Shown one piece after another: positions 1 to 10,748 of a stretch of 46,297 nucleotides of DNA. The DNA is taken from positions 1-46,297 of the forward strand of contig JAEUUU010000057.1 of NCBI GenBank assembly GCA_016787345.1, in the 5' to 3' direction. The position numbers and the translations under genes are program-made. Under the pieces are notes generated by a model. The model was given only the letters and a program-made list of their open reading frames with translations. It was not told the DNA's origin and made no database searches. This DNA is from Saprospiraceae bacterium. GTDB lineage: Bacteria > Bacteroidota > Bacteroidia > Chitinophagales > Saprospiraceae. Position 1 is the first letter of the stretch. The number at the start of each line of letters is the position of its first letter.

Positions 1-1
1 C

Positions 2-3000
2 CTTCGCTTTTGCTTGTTTCTTTTATTGCCCCTGACAAATTCGCTGAGCGCTCAAACGCTCATCGACCCCTTCGGCGACGGCGGTTTTGACAACGGCCCC
101 GATTTTGCTTCCAACGGCTGGACGGTCGTCAATACACCCGGATCGCCCAACGAATGGAAAGTCATGTTCAACTTCTTTCTGGGCACGGTAGCGGGTATCA
201 CCAAGGATGGCGGCACAACCATTGTGTACGACACGACCAAGCCGACGATGGTGCATTTTTACCGCGACGTCACTTTCCCCCAAGGTGTTCCCAGTTTTAC
301 CCTGTCGTTCTCCGGCTTCGTCGGAGGTGGCGGCGCCAACTGGGACGAGGTGCTGGTCAGCCTTGCGCCGATCAGTTATACCCCGGTTGCCGGCACGACG
401 GAAACGCAAAGCACACTTCCGGCGCCGGCCATCCATCTGGGCCGTTTCCAGAATATCAGCACCACACAAACGATCAATATCCCGAGTGATCTGGTGGGCA
501 ACTGCCTGAACAACTCCAAAAGAAGGCTGATTTTTACCTGGAAAAACGGTTTCCGCCGTTCGACCCCGAGCTTTGTCGGCATCCGCGACATCGAACTGAA
601 AGGGAATCCGCTGGCGATCAGTCACCCCGCCGACCAGTGCGAGGCGGGCAATAACATCACCTACACGGTCAGCTATACGCCCGGCCCGGGCGAAAAAGCG
701 GTATATCGGAGCTCGCCGACCAATTACATGCTCAATTACACCGTATTCCCCTTGTTTGGGGTATTGCCGCCGCCTTTCCCGCAGACGCCCAATACGGGTA
801 CTTTTCTGGCTGCCAACGCCCCTCCCGGCGAGTATGAGGTGTTGTATTCCGTGACCACGCCGGGCTGCGTTTTTGAAGTGTTTGACACCATCGTGATCAA
901 GGATATACCGACCGCCGATCTCGAAGACCGCTTTCTCGATTGCCTCGATCCGGGTGAAGTGATCGACCTGGACATCATGCTCAACGAAGACGGCGAAACG
1001 ACGCCGGGTGGTACCTGGTCGGTTGCCGGCGCGACGCTCACCAACGGACAGGAACTAACGGTACCCGCTACGAGCAATTGCTATAGTGTGACGTACTCTG
1101 TCGACAATGAATGCGGCCCGCCGGCAACCGTAACCAAAAAACTGCTGGTCTTGCTGGGCTCCGATCCGCTTTTTACCATCAACGGCTCAACGGCGGATAT
1201 TCTGGATTGCCAGAATACATCGTCGAATCTGACCTACAATATTCAGCGCACCAGCAACGGCGACAACCCGCGCTGGACACTTCTGAAAGGAGAGCAGGTA
1301 ATCAGCAACAGCCTGACGGCCAGCGGCGGTACCGTGACGATACCCCCGCCGGGTGAAAACGAATCGGTGTGTTACACCATTTGCCTTGATGAAGACGGTG
1401 CTTCGTCCGATTGTTCGCCGGGTATTCTGCCCGACGACTACGATCCCTGCGTGACGAGATTTTGCCTGTCGATCATAGTGTACAACGACGGCAACTGCGA
1501 CAATGGGTCGATTACATCCAACATCTTCCCCAGCGAGTGCGGCCCCAATCTGTTCAACCCAACTTACGATATCTGCGTCTCCAAGCCCTCGCCGACCCTG
1601 GTGTTCTCCTGTATTTTTATCAAGAAAAAAATTCCGTTCAAAATACTCAATGCGCGGCTGGAAACGGATCAGTGCGCCTTGTTCTGCGACAGCACGGAGT
1701 TTACGATTCGTTACCGGGCCGACAACCTGTTTAACCAGATACCGGGTTTCAACGTCAAACTCCGCAGCCTGGATCCGTCGCTGAACGCGCTTTGCAAAAT
1801 CATCAACTTCTGCATCTGCGTACCCGATATCGTGTCCTACCGGCCACTGAAGTCGCTGGCCGGCTGGTGCGACGTATCGCTGGCAACCCTGGTGAGCGAG
1901 GCCGTCGAGCGTTACGCGGGTTCGCGGGCCGGCTCGGGCGGTCTGGTTGTGGCGGATACCGACGGCGATGGCAACTTTGACAACCTGATCGCCGATTACC
2001 GGCAGGTGCCCTGGCCGGTGTCGGGCAACAACTACATCACGGGCGTTGTGCCCAATAACATGGATAAAAAAGGCGGCATCATTACCGTCCGGCACGTAAC
2101 AGGCTGGCCTTTCCGCGCCGATTATACCTGCGGCGTGCCGACCAGCGGCTATTTCAGCCTGCTCGACGCCTTAAAGCCGTTTATTGAAAAAATCCCGATT
2201 GCCGGCCCGGTCATCAACAGCATTCTGACCACCCTGAAGTGCGATATTCCGCTCGTATTCAGCGACACCAAGGATTTGCGCATTCCGGTGATCAACTCCA
2301 GCTTGCCCGAGTTTAAAAACTGCCCGCCCACGGGTTATGTCTTTACCGAAAATTCGAGCTGCACAACGGCCGCCAACTGGTCGATACCGGTGGTCGAAGA
2401 CGGTTGTTACGGCGGCGTATTGCCATATGTCGGCCGCCTGGATACCACGATCGTCAGTTATTTCAACGGCACGCCACCGCCCACGTTTGTCGTGAAAGAT
2501 TCCGGCTCGGGTCTGTATCAAACCCAGGGCCCTATTGTCGGCTCGGTGCTTCCGCCCGGCGTGTACCCGGTGACCTATTCGGCGTATTCCTGCCGGGGCG
2601 TACGCTCGGATTGCTCTTTCAACATCACCGTCACCTCGGGCGAGCCTCAACTGGTTTGCCCGGAGGACGTCGTTATCCCCAACGACGTCGATCAGTGCTC
2701 GGCCGTCGTAATGGGCCTGACGCCCCGGGGCGGATTGGGATGCGCTACGGTGCTCAATTATCAGATCACGTTTCCGCTAAGCTCCGGCCTGGCGCCGGTG
2801 GGCACTTCGACGGATTACAACAGCAACACGCTCGGCACCATCAACGACGTAAGCGGCCGTACCTTCCCGGTAGGCACCTCGCAGGTCACCTATATCCTGA
2901 AGGTCGATCTGAACGGCGACGGCGATGCTGACGACCAGGATGAAACGCAGAGCTGCACATTTTCCGTAACAGTGCTCGACGTGCAAAGACCGCACGCCGT

Positions 3001-6000
3001 TTGTATCGACCGCGAAATCAAACTGGATCAAACCGGTAATGCCACGATCTATGCTACAGACCAGGGCGGCGGCTCCATCTTCATGGACGGCGGCAGTACC
3101 GACAACTGCGATGCCGATCCGCTGATTGAAATTCAGAAACCCGGTCAGCCGTACAGCGCCTCCCAGTCGTACAACTGCGTCGACGTAGGCGACAACCTGC
3201 TCAACCTGCGTATTTTCGACGATGCCGGCAATTACAGTACCTGCATTGCCCGGATCAAGGTGATCGACTACCTGGACGGCATCCAAATCAACCTGAACCT
3301 GCCCGAACTCTGCCTGGAGGCCAACAATCCCTCCCAGCTGGATTTCGCCAATTACCTGACCATTACGATGCCGAACGGCGAATCGGTCAACCACAACAAC
3401 ATTTCCACGCACCCCTACCTCAGCGGTTCGCAGGGCTATTTCTTTATCCAGTCCTTCCTGCCTGATTCCACTTCCACCACCGATCCGGGCTCGATCTCCT
3501 ACGACGGGGTGTATACGCCCGGTACCGGCCACGGCTTTATTACGTTCTCCTACCTGCTCTTCGCGCCCGGCTTCGTGCCTTCGCCCGACAGCCTGCCGCC
3601 GTACTTCGGCTGCCACAAAATCATCAATGTCAACTTCGAGTTGCGCCAGCCGCTTGAAATGGGCTCGCCCGAATGCGAGTGCCTCGACGGCGAAGAGCGC
3701 ATCGTCGACCTCGGCGTAGTGACCGGCGGCCTTGAGCCTTACCGTATCCAGTATACCGGGGTGCGCCTTGACGTCGACGGCGACGGTACGGCCGACGACT
3801 ACGACGGCGAATATACTTACGACGTCATTCACGGCCACGAGATCGGCGATGCGCAGGAAGACCTCGGCGAACTGCGCGTGGTATACACTATCCCGGTCTG
3901 GTCCTTTACCGTCGTCGACGCCCGCGGTTGCGAAATTTTCCGCTCCGGCTCCTGCGACAACGACGACTTGCTCGTCGGCCCGGGAATCACCTGTCCGCCT
4001 TCCAATTATACCCTGACCACGGAAGAATGGCTGTGCGAAAGCCAGTATAGCTGGACGCACCCGCTGCCCACCGACAATTGCGGCGTTACACTCTACGACT
4101 ACCGGGTTCAAAATCCGGACGGCACGGTGGAAGGGCCGTTCACCCTTGACGCGCTGCTGAATACAGCCCCCAATGCCCCGCTGCCGCAGTTCTTTACGGC
4201 GACGTACGAGTTTCAGCAAGGGCTTTCCACGATCACCTATTACGCCGAAGATGCGCAGGGCAATTTTATCAATTGTTCGTTTGAGGTGAATGTGACCGAC
4301 GACGACCCGCCGCATTTTCTCAACTGCAACGAACCACCCGTTATTCAAAATGCCGAATCGGGCCACTGCGACGCTTACGTCACTTTTGCCCAGCCGCTGG
4401 TGACCGACAACTGCGACGTACCGGTTCCAATCACCAAAATTGACAATACCGGCCTCAACTCGGGCAGCCGCTTCCCGGTAGGCACTACTATTTTGTACTG
4501 GGAAACCGTCGACGTCACGGGTAATAAAGACACCTGCCAGGTAAAGATTATTGTCAATGATTACTGGCAAGACCCGATTTTAAGCTGCCCGGCCAATGTG
4601 GTGAAAAACAACGATCCCTGGCTTTGCGGCGCGGTAGTCGACAATATCGCCCCCGCCGTCAGCGGCCCCTGTAAAGACAACTACGGCGTGACCTATACGA
4701 TCTACGCCGACGCGGCGCTCACGCAGGTGAAAGACTGCGGTGTGACCAATGCCAGCGGAGAATTTTTCGACACGGGCGACAGTTGGGTGAAATACACCGT
4801 TTCCAACCAACCCTTGCTGCTCATCACCGAAGTCGGGCAGTCGGGTGGGGTAGACCGCCTCGAAATCACCAACCTCGGTCCGGCCGACATCGACATTTCC
4901 TGTCTTGAAATCCGGCGTGTTTCCGGCAACGCCGCCGCCAACCAGACCATCGGTCCGGTGAGTTTGCTGCCCTCGCTGGCGCCCAGCATGCTGAATGTAG
5001 GGGCCACCCGCGTATTCGATTTCAGTTTCAATGCGCCTGCCAACCTGCCCGCCTGCTACACCATCTCCTACATGGGTACCGTGTTTGATCAGGTGTCGAC
5101 CAATGGTTATGCGGGTTGCGCCGGTTTCAGCGGCGTATTGAACGGCGGCGACGTCATCCGCAAATGCGAAGACGATACCAATACGGCCGCCGACTGGGTA
5201 TTGGCTGAAAACTGCTACCCGCTGACCTTCGGCGCCGTCAACCCCGATCTGGAAGTGATGCCGGACAATGGTACCCAAACTTCCCTGCAGTCGATCGAAC
5301 CCAATAAGGTCAGTTGTACCTTCAAGATAACGGTAAAAGATGCCGAGAATCCGTTCTGCGGCAAATTGTCGGCGCCAACGATTTACAATGGCGCGGGCAT
5401 CCCGAACATCAGCGCCGCTACCTGCAACCGGTCCACAATTACCATCCCGGCCGGCAACTGTATCATCGGCGACATCGTGTTCAATCGAACCGGCACCGCC
5501 ACGCCCGCCAATTCGATCATGACCCTGATCAGCCCGAAAGGCATCAAAGTGGTGTTGACGGAAATCCCGGATGACTCTTTGAGCACCTTGTTCGGGCAAA
5601 AAGCCGAAGGCAACTGGATTCTCGACGTGGTTCCCTTGCCCGGCCAAAACCCGACTGTGACCGGTTGGTCGCTGACGATCCGTTGCATTGCGCCCTTCGA
5701 TCTGCCCGATCAGGTGTTGAACAATGCCCCCGGACAATGCGGTCAGAACTTCACCTGGATACACCCGCTGCTGGTCGACAACTGCTTCCAGGGTACGATC
5801 ACGGTGACGTACACCAGCGCGGATGCCGATTGTGTACCTGCAAGCGGCCCAATACTGGGTATCGGCGGATACAGCACGACGCAATTCTTCTGCGTGGGTA
5901 CGACCAAGGTCATTTACACGCTTAAGGACGCCGCCGGCAATACCGCGCAATGCGATTTTGACGTGACGGTAAAAGACGTCGAACAACCGCAACTCAGCTG

Positions 6001-9000
6001 CCCGGCCAACCTGACCATCAACCTCAATGGCGGGGAGTGCGGCAAATACGTATCCTACGGCCCGGCCCTGTCGGTCGACAATTGCGCCGTAACCGATACC
6101 GTGATGACCCCTGTTTCGGGTTCCTGGTTCGATATCGGCACGCACGTGGTCACCATTTGGGTGACGGATGAAGCCGGCAATACCAAAACCTGCACATTCA
6201 GTGTCAATATCGTGGAATACGTGCCCGGCCCCGGCGGCCTGGTTTGCAACGACCTGAGCCATGTATCGATGCCCGCTGATTGTAATTTCGTACTCGATGC
6301 CGATGCAGCGCTGGAAGGCAGCAACTACCACTGTTACGGCGATTATGTGATTACGGTCAAAAACCAGCAAGGACAACCGGTCGACAACAATTTCGATGCC
6401 TCTGATATTGGTAAAACATTTACCGTAACAGTACTCGACCCGGAAACGGGCAATTCCTGCTGGTCGATCCTCAAGATCGAAGACAAACTTAAGCCGGCGC
6501 TTACCTGCCCGGCAAATATCACCATCGCCTGCAGCGAGCCGACAGCCGTGTCGTATACAGGAGATGTATTGATCGACGACTGTTCGGCGACCAACAAGGT
6601 TGTCGACAACGAAATACTCGACAACGGGGAGTGTGGCAACCCGCGCCAGATCATCACCCGCAGCTTCATCGTGACCGATGTCTGGGGCAACCAGTCGGTT
6701 TGCTCCCAGACCATCACGGTGGTGCCCTTCGATCTGGACGATGTGGTCATGCCTGCCGATGTAATTGTCAACTGCGAAGATGTATATCTCAATGCCGCGG
6801 CGACCGCGCCCGACAATACCGGCCGCCCGAGCATCAATGGCGCGCCGATTGGTGTAGGTGGCCTGTGCTCGGCCTCTATTGGTTATACCGACGAAGTGCT
6901 TGCGATTTGTGAGGGCAGTTATGAAATTCTGCGCACCTGGAAAGTGCGCAACACCTGCCTCCCGATCAGCGCCTCCAACCCCGTCGAGCACGTCCAGATC
7001 ATCCGTGTGAAAGACCTTGCCGGCCCGCAGTTTGCCTGCCCGCCAGCGGTGACGGTATCGACCGATCCGTTCAACTGCTGCGCGACGGCCGCCCTGCCCG
7101 ACATGATCGTGTCGGAAGGCTGCTCCGACATCGGCAACCTGGAAGCCAAGGTGACCGGGGTAAACCCGGCTAATGGCAACATCATCACCTTCACGGTGCC
7201 GGGCTACCTGGCCGATTTCCCCGGCAACAACTACTGGAACCCCGATACGCTGGCAGTGTTCGATTACACGCAATGCCTGCCTTTGGGCAACTACACGGTG
7301 CGCTACACGGCTTCCGACGAATGCGGCAACACCTCTTCCTGCCAGTTTGTCCTGACGGTCGCCGACCTGGTACCGCCGGTGGCGGTTTGCCAGCAGGCGA
7401 CCCAGGTGGATCTGGGCGGCAGCGGTGTTTCGCTGGTCGATGCCGCTTCGTTCGATTCGGGTAGTGAAGACAATTGCTCGCCGGTGGAATTCAAGGTCCG
7501 CCGCATGCTGCCGAACACTTGCCAGAGCGATTCTACTTTCCACGATCAGGTTCGCTTCTGTTGCGACGACGTCAACGATACCCTTACAGTCGTCTTCCGC
7601 GCATATGATATCGACGTTCCCACCGGCGAGGTAGCACTTGATGCCTACGCCGGGCACTACAACGATTGTATGGTGCAGGTACTTGTGGCCGACAAGATCA
7701 AACCGGTGTGTACGCCTCCGGCCAACGCGACGGTGGATTGCGAAAACTTCGATCCGAGCCTCTGGGCTTACGGTATGGCCACGGGCCAGGACAACTGTTG
7801 CCTGGATACCATTACGGTACAAAACAGTTACACGCAGTTCGACACAGTGTGCAACCGGGGTACGATTACGCGCACGTTCCGCGCTTTCGATTGCGGGGGG
7901 CAAAGCAGCCAGTGCACGCAGCGGGTGTTTGTCAACTACACGCAGGACTACTTCGTACGCTTCCCCAACGATGTGATCGTGACGGTCTGCGACGGCACGG
8001 GCAACTACGGCGAGCCCACGTTCTTCGGCGAAGACTGCGAGCTGCTGGGCGTGAGTTCAGAAGATGAAATTTTCACCGTAGTCCCTGACGCCTGCTTCAA
8101 GATCGAACGAAGCTGGACGGTGATCAACTGGTGTACGTTCAACCCGAACCTGCCGGTCACGCTGGTGCCGAATCCGAATCCGAACGCCAACAGCAACAGC
8201 AGTCAGAACCTTCCGGGCCCGATCGTCTCCGCACCGGGTACTCCCGCTCCCTGGGCGCCGACCAGTGTGGCGGTATTGCCCGGCCAGGCCGCCACGAACT
8301 ACTCGGTGTTCTACACGGGCAACGGTACGGATATTCCTGCGATCGGTCAGAACAACGGGTTCGTGTACAAGCAGATTATCAAAGTGATCGATACCCAGGC
8401 CCCGACGGCTGATTGCCCGGCCAGCCCGGTTGAATTCTGCGACCTGACGGTCAATAGTCAGGTGCTCTGGAATGAATCCTACTGGTGGGACGGCGTGATC
8501 GGCCAGCACGACCTGTGCGAAGGCCCGACCGACCTGAACATCACGGCCACCGACGCCTGCTCGGGCGCCAACATCAACATCGAATACCTGTTGTTCCTCG
8601 ATCTCGACGGCGATGGCGTGATGGAAACGGTCGTCTCTTCGACCAACCTGCCCGGCATCAATAACGTACAATACGGCAATGCCTCCAACCCGAACTTCTC
8701 GGGCGGGGCCTCGCGCGCGTTCGATGGAAGAAACGTACCGGCCAACCAGCAGTACCGCTTCGCAATCGACCGGGTGAAGGATGGTAATAATCTGAAAGCT
8801 TATGTCCGCTGGGATACACAATCGGCCCAGGCCAGCGCCGCCAACACGACCCTCGACGGGGTAGTGCCCGAACTGCCCTACGGCACGCACAAAATCAAAT
8901 GGATCATCTCCGATGGCTGTGGCAACCAGACGGTATGCGAGTACACCTTTGTGGTAAAAGACTGCAAAGCGCCGACGGTGGTATGTTTCAATGGCCTGAG

Positions 9001-10570
9001 TGTCAATATTATGCCGATTGACATGATTACGCTATGGGCCTCGGATTTCCTGCAATACGCCGAAGACAACTGTACCCCACCGACGCCGTTCAGCACCGGG
9101 GATCAGTTGAAATACGCGATCCGCAAATCGGGAACCGGAACCGGCTACCCGGCCGACGCTTTCGGCAACCCGGTTACCAGCGTAACTTTTACCTGCGACG
9201 AACTGGGCACGCAACCGGTAGAGCTGTGGGCGCAAGACGCTGCCGGCAATGCCGCTTACTGCGAGACCTACGTAATCATCCAGGATCCGTTCAGCAACTG
9301 TGCCGGCAACCAGCTGACCGTGGCCGGCGTGCTCAAAACCGATGCCGCTGCCGGAGCGCAAGCCATCGAAGATGCCACGGTGAATCTGGAAGGCACGCCC
9401 ACCAATGCCCTGCCACCCATCAGCATGTTTGGCCTCAGCGATCAAACCGGTTTGTATGCCTTCGGCAACGCGCTGCCTTTGCAGTCGAGCTATACGGTAA
9501 CGCCGGTGAAAGACGATAACCCGATGAATGGCGTGTCGACCTTCGACCTGGTATTGATGTCCAAGCATATCCTGGGCATCGAGCCGTTGAACTCGCCGTA
9601 CAAAATCATTGCGGCAGACATCAACAAATCGAACTCGGTGACAACGTTCGACATCGTTGAACTGCGCAAGTTGATCCTGGGTATTTACACCGAGCTACCG
9701 AACAATACTTCCTGGCGTTTCCTCGACAAGGAGTTCGGTTTCAATACCCCTTCCAATCCGTTCGCCTCGGTGCCATTTGCCGAAAACATCAGCTTGGCCG
9801 ATATGCAAAACAGCCAGATCGGGGAGGATTTCGTGGGGGTAAAAATCGGCGACGTAAACGGCTCGGTGATTGCCAACGCCACGCAGGTAGCCGAAGACCG
9901 CACGGCCGGCACGCTGCTCCTCGACGTCTTCACCCTCAGCCCCTCTCCAAACGGAGAGGGTAGCGCTGATCGCGAGGTGAAAGCAGGCGAAAGCTTCGAA
10001 GTGACGTTCCGCGCGGCCGAGCAAGTACAGGGCTTCCAGTTCACGATGAACCTCAACGGCCTGAAAGTCGAAGAGATCGTGAAGAGCGATAAGGTCGGCG
10101 CCGACAACTTCGGTGTGTTCCAGGATGCGTTCACCACGTCGATCGACGGCGCTGGTGAGTTCACGGTGAAATTCCGCGCTGACAAAGCCGGCAAGTTGAG
10201 CGAAATGCTGCAACTCAGCAGCCGCATCACGCGCGCCGAGGCTTACAACCAGGGCGGTCAGCCCCTCGACGTGGCCCTGCGCTTCAACGGCAACACGATT
10301 GCCGGCGTAGGCTTCGAACTGTACCAGAATCAGCCGAACCCGTGGGTAGGCCGCACGATGGTGGGCTTCCACCTGCCTGTTGCTGCCACGGCTACGCTGA
10401 CGGTGTACGACGAAACGGGTCGCGTGTTGTTCACGCAGAAAGGCGACTTCGCGAAAGGCTACAACGCCATCTCGCTGGATCGCGCGATGCTGAACACCTC
10501 GGGTCTGCTGTACTACAAGCTGGAAACGGCGACTGACAGTGCAACGAAGAAGATGATTCAGACGAAGTAA
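2..10570 (+). CDS. Giant multidomain HYR-repeat adhesin with dockerin/cohesin-like region and T9SS sorting domain (5' partial)
   Basis: Predicted cell-surface or secreted adhesin of about 3,520 residues, exported by Sec and then T9SS. The frame is open to the window edge and begins inside a hydrophobic signal peptide ending ...NSLSAQ; the first possible start inside is TTG at 14, so the true start probably lies upstream. Residue numbers are from that TTG. Many HYR-like modules recur from about 880 to 3080 (signature Cys-Pro-..., TDNC, PVGTT, D..GN...C.F.V.V.D). A lamin-tail-like segment lies near 1600-1685 and a P-domain-like segment (PKGIKVVL ... GNWILDV ... GWSLTIRC) near 1800-1890. Asp-rich loops of DxDGDG type suggest Ca2+ binding. 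A dockerin-like pair (STFDLVLMSKHILGI, TTFDIVELRKLILGI) is near 3180-3230, then a cohesin-like domain, then a T9SS type A domain (YQNQPNPW ... to the end). An in-frame hairpin insertion lies at 9941-9960. Binding partner unknown. Stop is TAA. Confidence 0.93.
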   Translation, partial: LRFCLFLLLPLTNSLSAQTLIDPFGDGGFDNGPDFASNGWTVVNTPGSPNEWKVMFNFFLGTVAGITKDGGTTIVYDTTKPTMVHFYRDVTFPQGVPSFTLSFSGFVGGGGANWDEVLVSLAPISYTPVAGTTETQSTLPAPAIHLGRFQNISTTQTINIPSDLVGNCLNNSKRRLIFTWKNGFRRSTPSFVGIRDIELKGNPLAISHPADQCEAGNNITYTVSYTPGPGEKAVYRSSPTNYMLNYTVFPLFGVLPPPFPQTPNTGTFLAANAPPGEYEVLYSVTTPGCVFEVFDTIVIKDIPTADLEDRFLDCLDPGEVIDLDIMLNEDGETTPGGTWSVAGATLTNGQELTVPATSNCYSVTYSVDNECGPPATVTKKLLVLLGSDPLFTINGSTADILDCQNTSSNLTYNIQRTSNGDNPRWTLLKGEQVISNSLTASGGTVTIPPPGENESVCYTICLDEDGASSDCSPGILPDDYDPCVTRFCLSIIVYNDGNCDNGSITSNIFPSECGPNLFNPTYDICVSKPSPTLVFSCIFIKKKIPFKILNARLETDQCALFCDSTEFTIRYRADNLFNQIPGFNVKLRSLDPSLNALCKIINFCICVPDIVSYRPLKSLAGWCDVSLATLVSEAVERYAGSRAGSGGLVVADTDGDGNFDNLIADYRQVPWPVSGNNYITGVVPNNMDKKGGIITVRHVTGWPFRADYTCGVPTSGYFSLLDALKPFIEKIPIAGPVINSILTTLKCDIPLVFSDTKDLRIPVINSSLPEFKNCPPTGYVFTENSSCTTAANWSIPVVEDGCYGGVLPYVGRLDTTIVSYFNGTPPPTFVVKDSGSGLYQTQGPIVGSVLPPGVYPVTYSAYSCRGVRSDCSFNITVTSGEPQLVCPEDVVIPNDVDQCSAVVMGLTPRGGLGCATVLNYQITFPLSSGLAPVGTSTDYNSNTLGTINDVSGRTFPVGTSQVTYILKVDLNGDGDADDQDETQSCTFSVTVLDVQRPHAVCIDREIKLDQTGNATIYATDQGGGSIFMDGGSTDNCDADPLIEIQKPGQPYSASQSYNCVDVGDNLLNLRIFDDAGNYSTCIARIKVIDYLDGIQINLNLPELCLEANNPSQLDFANYLTITMPNGESVNHNNISTHPYLSGSQGYFFIQSFLPDSTSTTDPGSISYDGVYTPGTGHGFITFSYLLFAPGFVPSPDSLPPYFGCHKIINVNFELRQPLEMGSPECECLDGEERIVDLGVVTGGLEPYRIQYTGVRLDVDGDGTADDYDGEYTYDVIHGHEIGDAQEDLGELRVVYTIPVWSFTVVDARGCEIFRSGSCDNDDLLVGPGITCPPSNYTLTTEEWLCESQYSWTHPLPTDNCGVTLYDYRVQNPDGTVEGPFTLDALLNTAPNAPLPQFFTATYEFQQGLSTITYYAEDAQGNFINCSFEVNVTDDDPPHFLNCNEPPVIQNAESGHCDAYVTFAQPLVTDNCDVPVPITKIDNTGLNSGSRFPVGTTILYWETVDVTGNKDTCQVKIIVNDYWQDPILSCPANVVKNNDPWLCGAVVDNIAPAVSGPCKDNYGVTYTIYADAALTQVKDCGVTNASGEFFDTGDSWVKYTVSNQPLLLITEVGQSGGVDRLEITNLGPADIDISCLEIRRVSGNAAANQTIGPVSLLPSLAPSMLNVGATRVFDFSFNAPANLPACYTISYMGTVFDQVSTNGYAGCAGFSGVLNGGDVIRKCEDDTNTAADWVLAENCYPLTFGAVNPDLEVMPDNGTQTSLQSIEPNKVSCTFKITVKDAENPFCGKLSAPTIYNGAGIPNISAATCNRSTITIPAGNCIIGDIVFNRTGTATPANSIMTLISPKGIKVVLTEIPDDSLSTLFGQKAEGNWILDVVPLPGQNPTVTGWSLTIRCIAPFDLPDQVLNNAPGQCGQNFTWIHPLLVDNCFQGTITVTYTSADADCVPASGPILGIGGYSTTQFFCVGTTKVIYTLKDAAGNTAQCDFDVTVKDVEQPQLSCPANLTINLNGGECGKYVSYGPALSVDNCAVTDTVMTPVSGSWFDIGTHVVTIWVTDEAGNTKTCTFSVNIVEYVPGPGGLVCNDLSHVSMPADCNFVLDADAALEGSNYHCYGDYVITVKNQQGQPVDNNFDASDIGKTFTVTVLDPETGNSCWSILKIEDKLKPALTCPANITIACSEPTAVSYTGDVLIDDCSATNKVVDNEILDNGECGNPRQIITRSFIVTDVWGNQSVCSQTITVVPFDLDDVVMPADVIVNCEDVYLNAAATAPDNTGRPSINGAPIGVGGLCSASIGYTDEVLAICEGSYEILRTWKVRNTCLPISASNPVEHVQIIRVKDLAGPQFACPPAVTVSTDPFNCCATAALPDMIVSEGCSDIGNLEAKVTGVNPANGNIITFTVPGYLADFPGNNYWNPDTLAVFDYTQCLPLGNYTVRYTASDECGNTSSCQFVLTVADLVPPVAVCQQATQVDLGGSGVSLVDAASFDSGSEDNCSPVEFKVRRMLPNTCQSDSTFHDQVRFCCDDVNDTLTVVFRAYDIDVPTGEVALDAYAGHYNDCMVQVLVADKIKPVCTPPANATVDCENFDPSLWAYGMATGQDNCCLDTITVQNSYTQFDTVCNRGTITRTFRAFDCGGQSSQCTQRVFVNYTQDYFVRFPNDVIVTVCDGTGNYGEPTFFGEDCELLGVSSEDEIFTVVPDACFKIERSWTVINWCTFNPNLPVTLVPNPNPNANSNSSQNLPGPIVSAPGTPAPWAPTSVAVLPGQAATNYSVFYTGNGTDIPAIGQNNGFVYKQIIKVIDTQAPTADCPASPVEFCDLTVNSQVLWNESYWWDGVIGQHDLCEGPTDLNITATDACSGANINIEYLLFLDLDGDGVMETVVSSTNLPGINNVQYGNASNPNFSGGASRAFDGRNVPANQQYRFAIDRVKDGNNLKAYVRWDTQSAQASAANTTLDGVVPELPYGTHKIKWIISDGCGNQTVCEYTFVVKDCKAPTVVCFNGLSVNIMPIDMITLWASDFLQYAEDNCTPPTPFSTGDQLKYAIRKSGTGTGYPADAFGNPVTSVTFTCDELGTQPVELWAQDAAGNAAYCETYVIIQDPFSNCAGNQLTVAGVLKTDAAAGAQAIEDATVNLEGTPTNALPPISMFGLSDQTGLYAFGNALPLQSSYTVTPVKDDNPMNGVSTFDLVLMSKHILGIEPLNSPYKIIAADINKSNSVTTFDIVELRKLILGIYTELPNNTSWRFLDKEFGFNTPSNPFASVPFAENISLADMQNSQIGEDFVGVKIGDVNGSVIANATQVAEDRTAGTLLLDVFTLSPSPNGEGSADREVKAGESFEVTFRAAEQVQGFQFTMNLNGLKVEEIVKSDKVGADNFGVFQDAFTTSIDGAGEFTVKFRADKAGKLSEMLQLSSRITRAEAYNQGGQPLDVALRFNGNTIAGVGFELYQNQPNPWVGRTMVGFHLPVAATATLTVYDETGRVLFTQKGDFAKGYNAISLDRAMLNTSGLLYYKLETATDSATKKMIQTK
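9941..9960. repeat. Palindromic GC-rich hairpin inserted in frame in the adhesin gene
   Basis: An 8-bp perfect stem (CCCTCTCC / GGAGAGGG) with an AAAC loop. It is read in frame as SPSPNGEG inside the start of the cohesin-like domain, between LLLDV and DREVKAGE, where related domains would be expected to run straight through. It resembles the CCCCTCC...GGAGGGG hairpins in the foldback element at 35888-36192. Confidence 0.6.
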
Positions 10571-10600
10571 TCGTCGGATTGTTGAATCGACCATAAACAG

Positions 10601-10639
10601 CAAGCGCCACTCCGGAAACGGGGTGGCGCTTGTGTTTTG
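10601..10639. terminator. Hairpin terminator downstream of the giant adhesin
   Basis: Stem CAAGCGCCAC (10601-10610) pairs with GTGGCGCTTG (10623-10632) and extends inward by three more pairs (one G-T). A short T run (TGTTTTGGG) follows on the + strand. It lies 30 bp after the adhesin stop, in a convergent junction. Confidence 0.7.
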
Positions 10640-10702
10640 GGAGGATGCAAGGAAGCGAGTGGATAGAAGTTGATTGTGAGATGTAAAACGAGGAATAGGC
10701 CT

Positions 10703-10728
10703 CTTTTATCGCGGTAAAGCGATAAAAG
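10703..10728. terminator. Inverted repeat between the convergent adhesin and CBS genes
   Basis: A perfect 10-bp stem CTTTTATCGC / GCGATAAAAG with loop GGTAAA, 20 bp beyond the CBS-gene stop on the minus strand. There is no long T run on either side, so terminator function is plausible rather than certain. Confidence 0.5.
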
Positions 10729-10748
10729 GAAAAAGAGGACCGGAGCCC

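Noticed and set aside
4580-7903. A very long open frame antisense to the giant adhesin (also 2777-4570 and the + frame 27277-29247 over the OmpA gene)
   Set aside because: Low-complexity, Val/Gly/Arg-rich translation with no recognisable domain, fully overlapping well-supported genes; explained by codon bias of the opposite strand.
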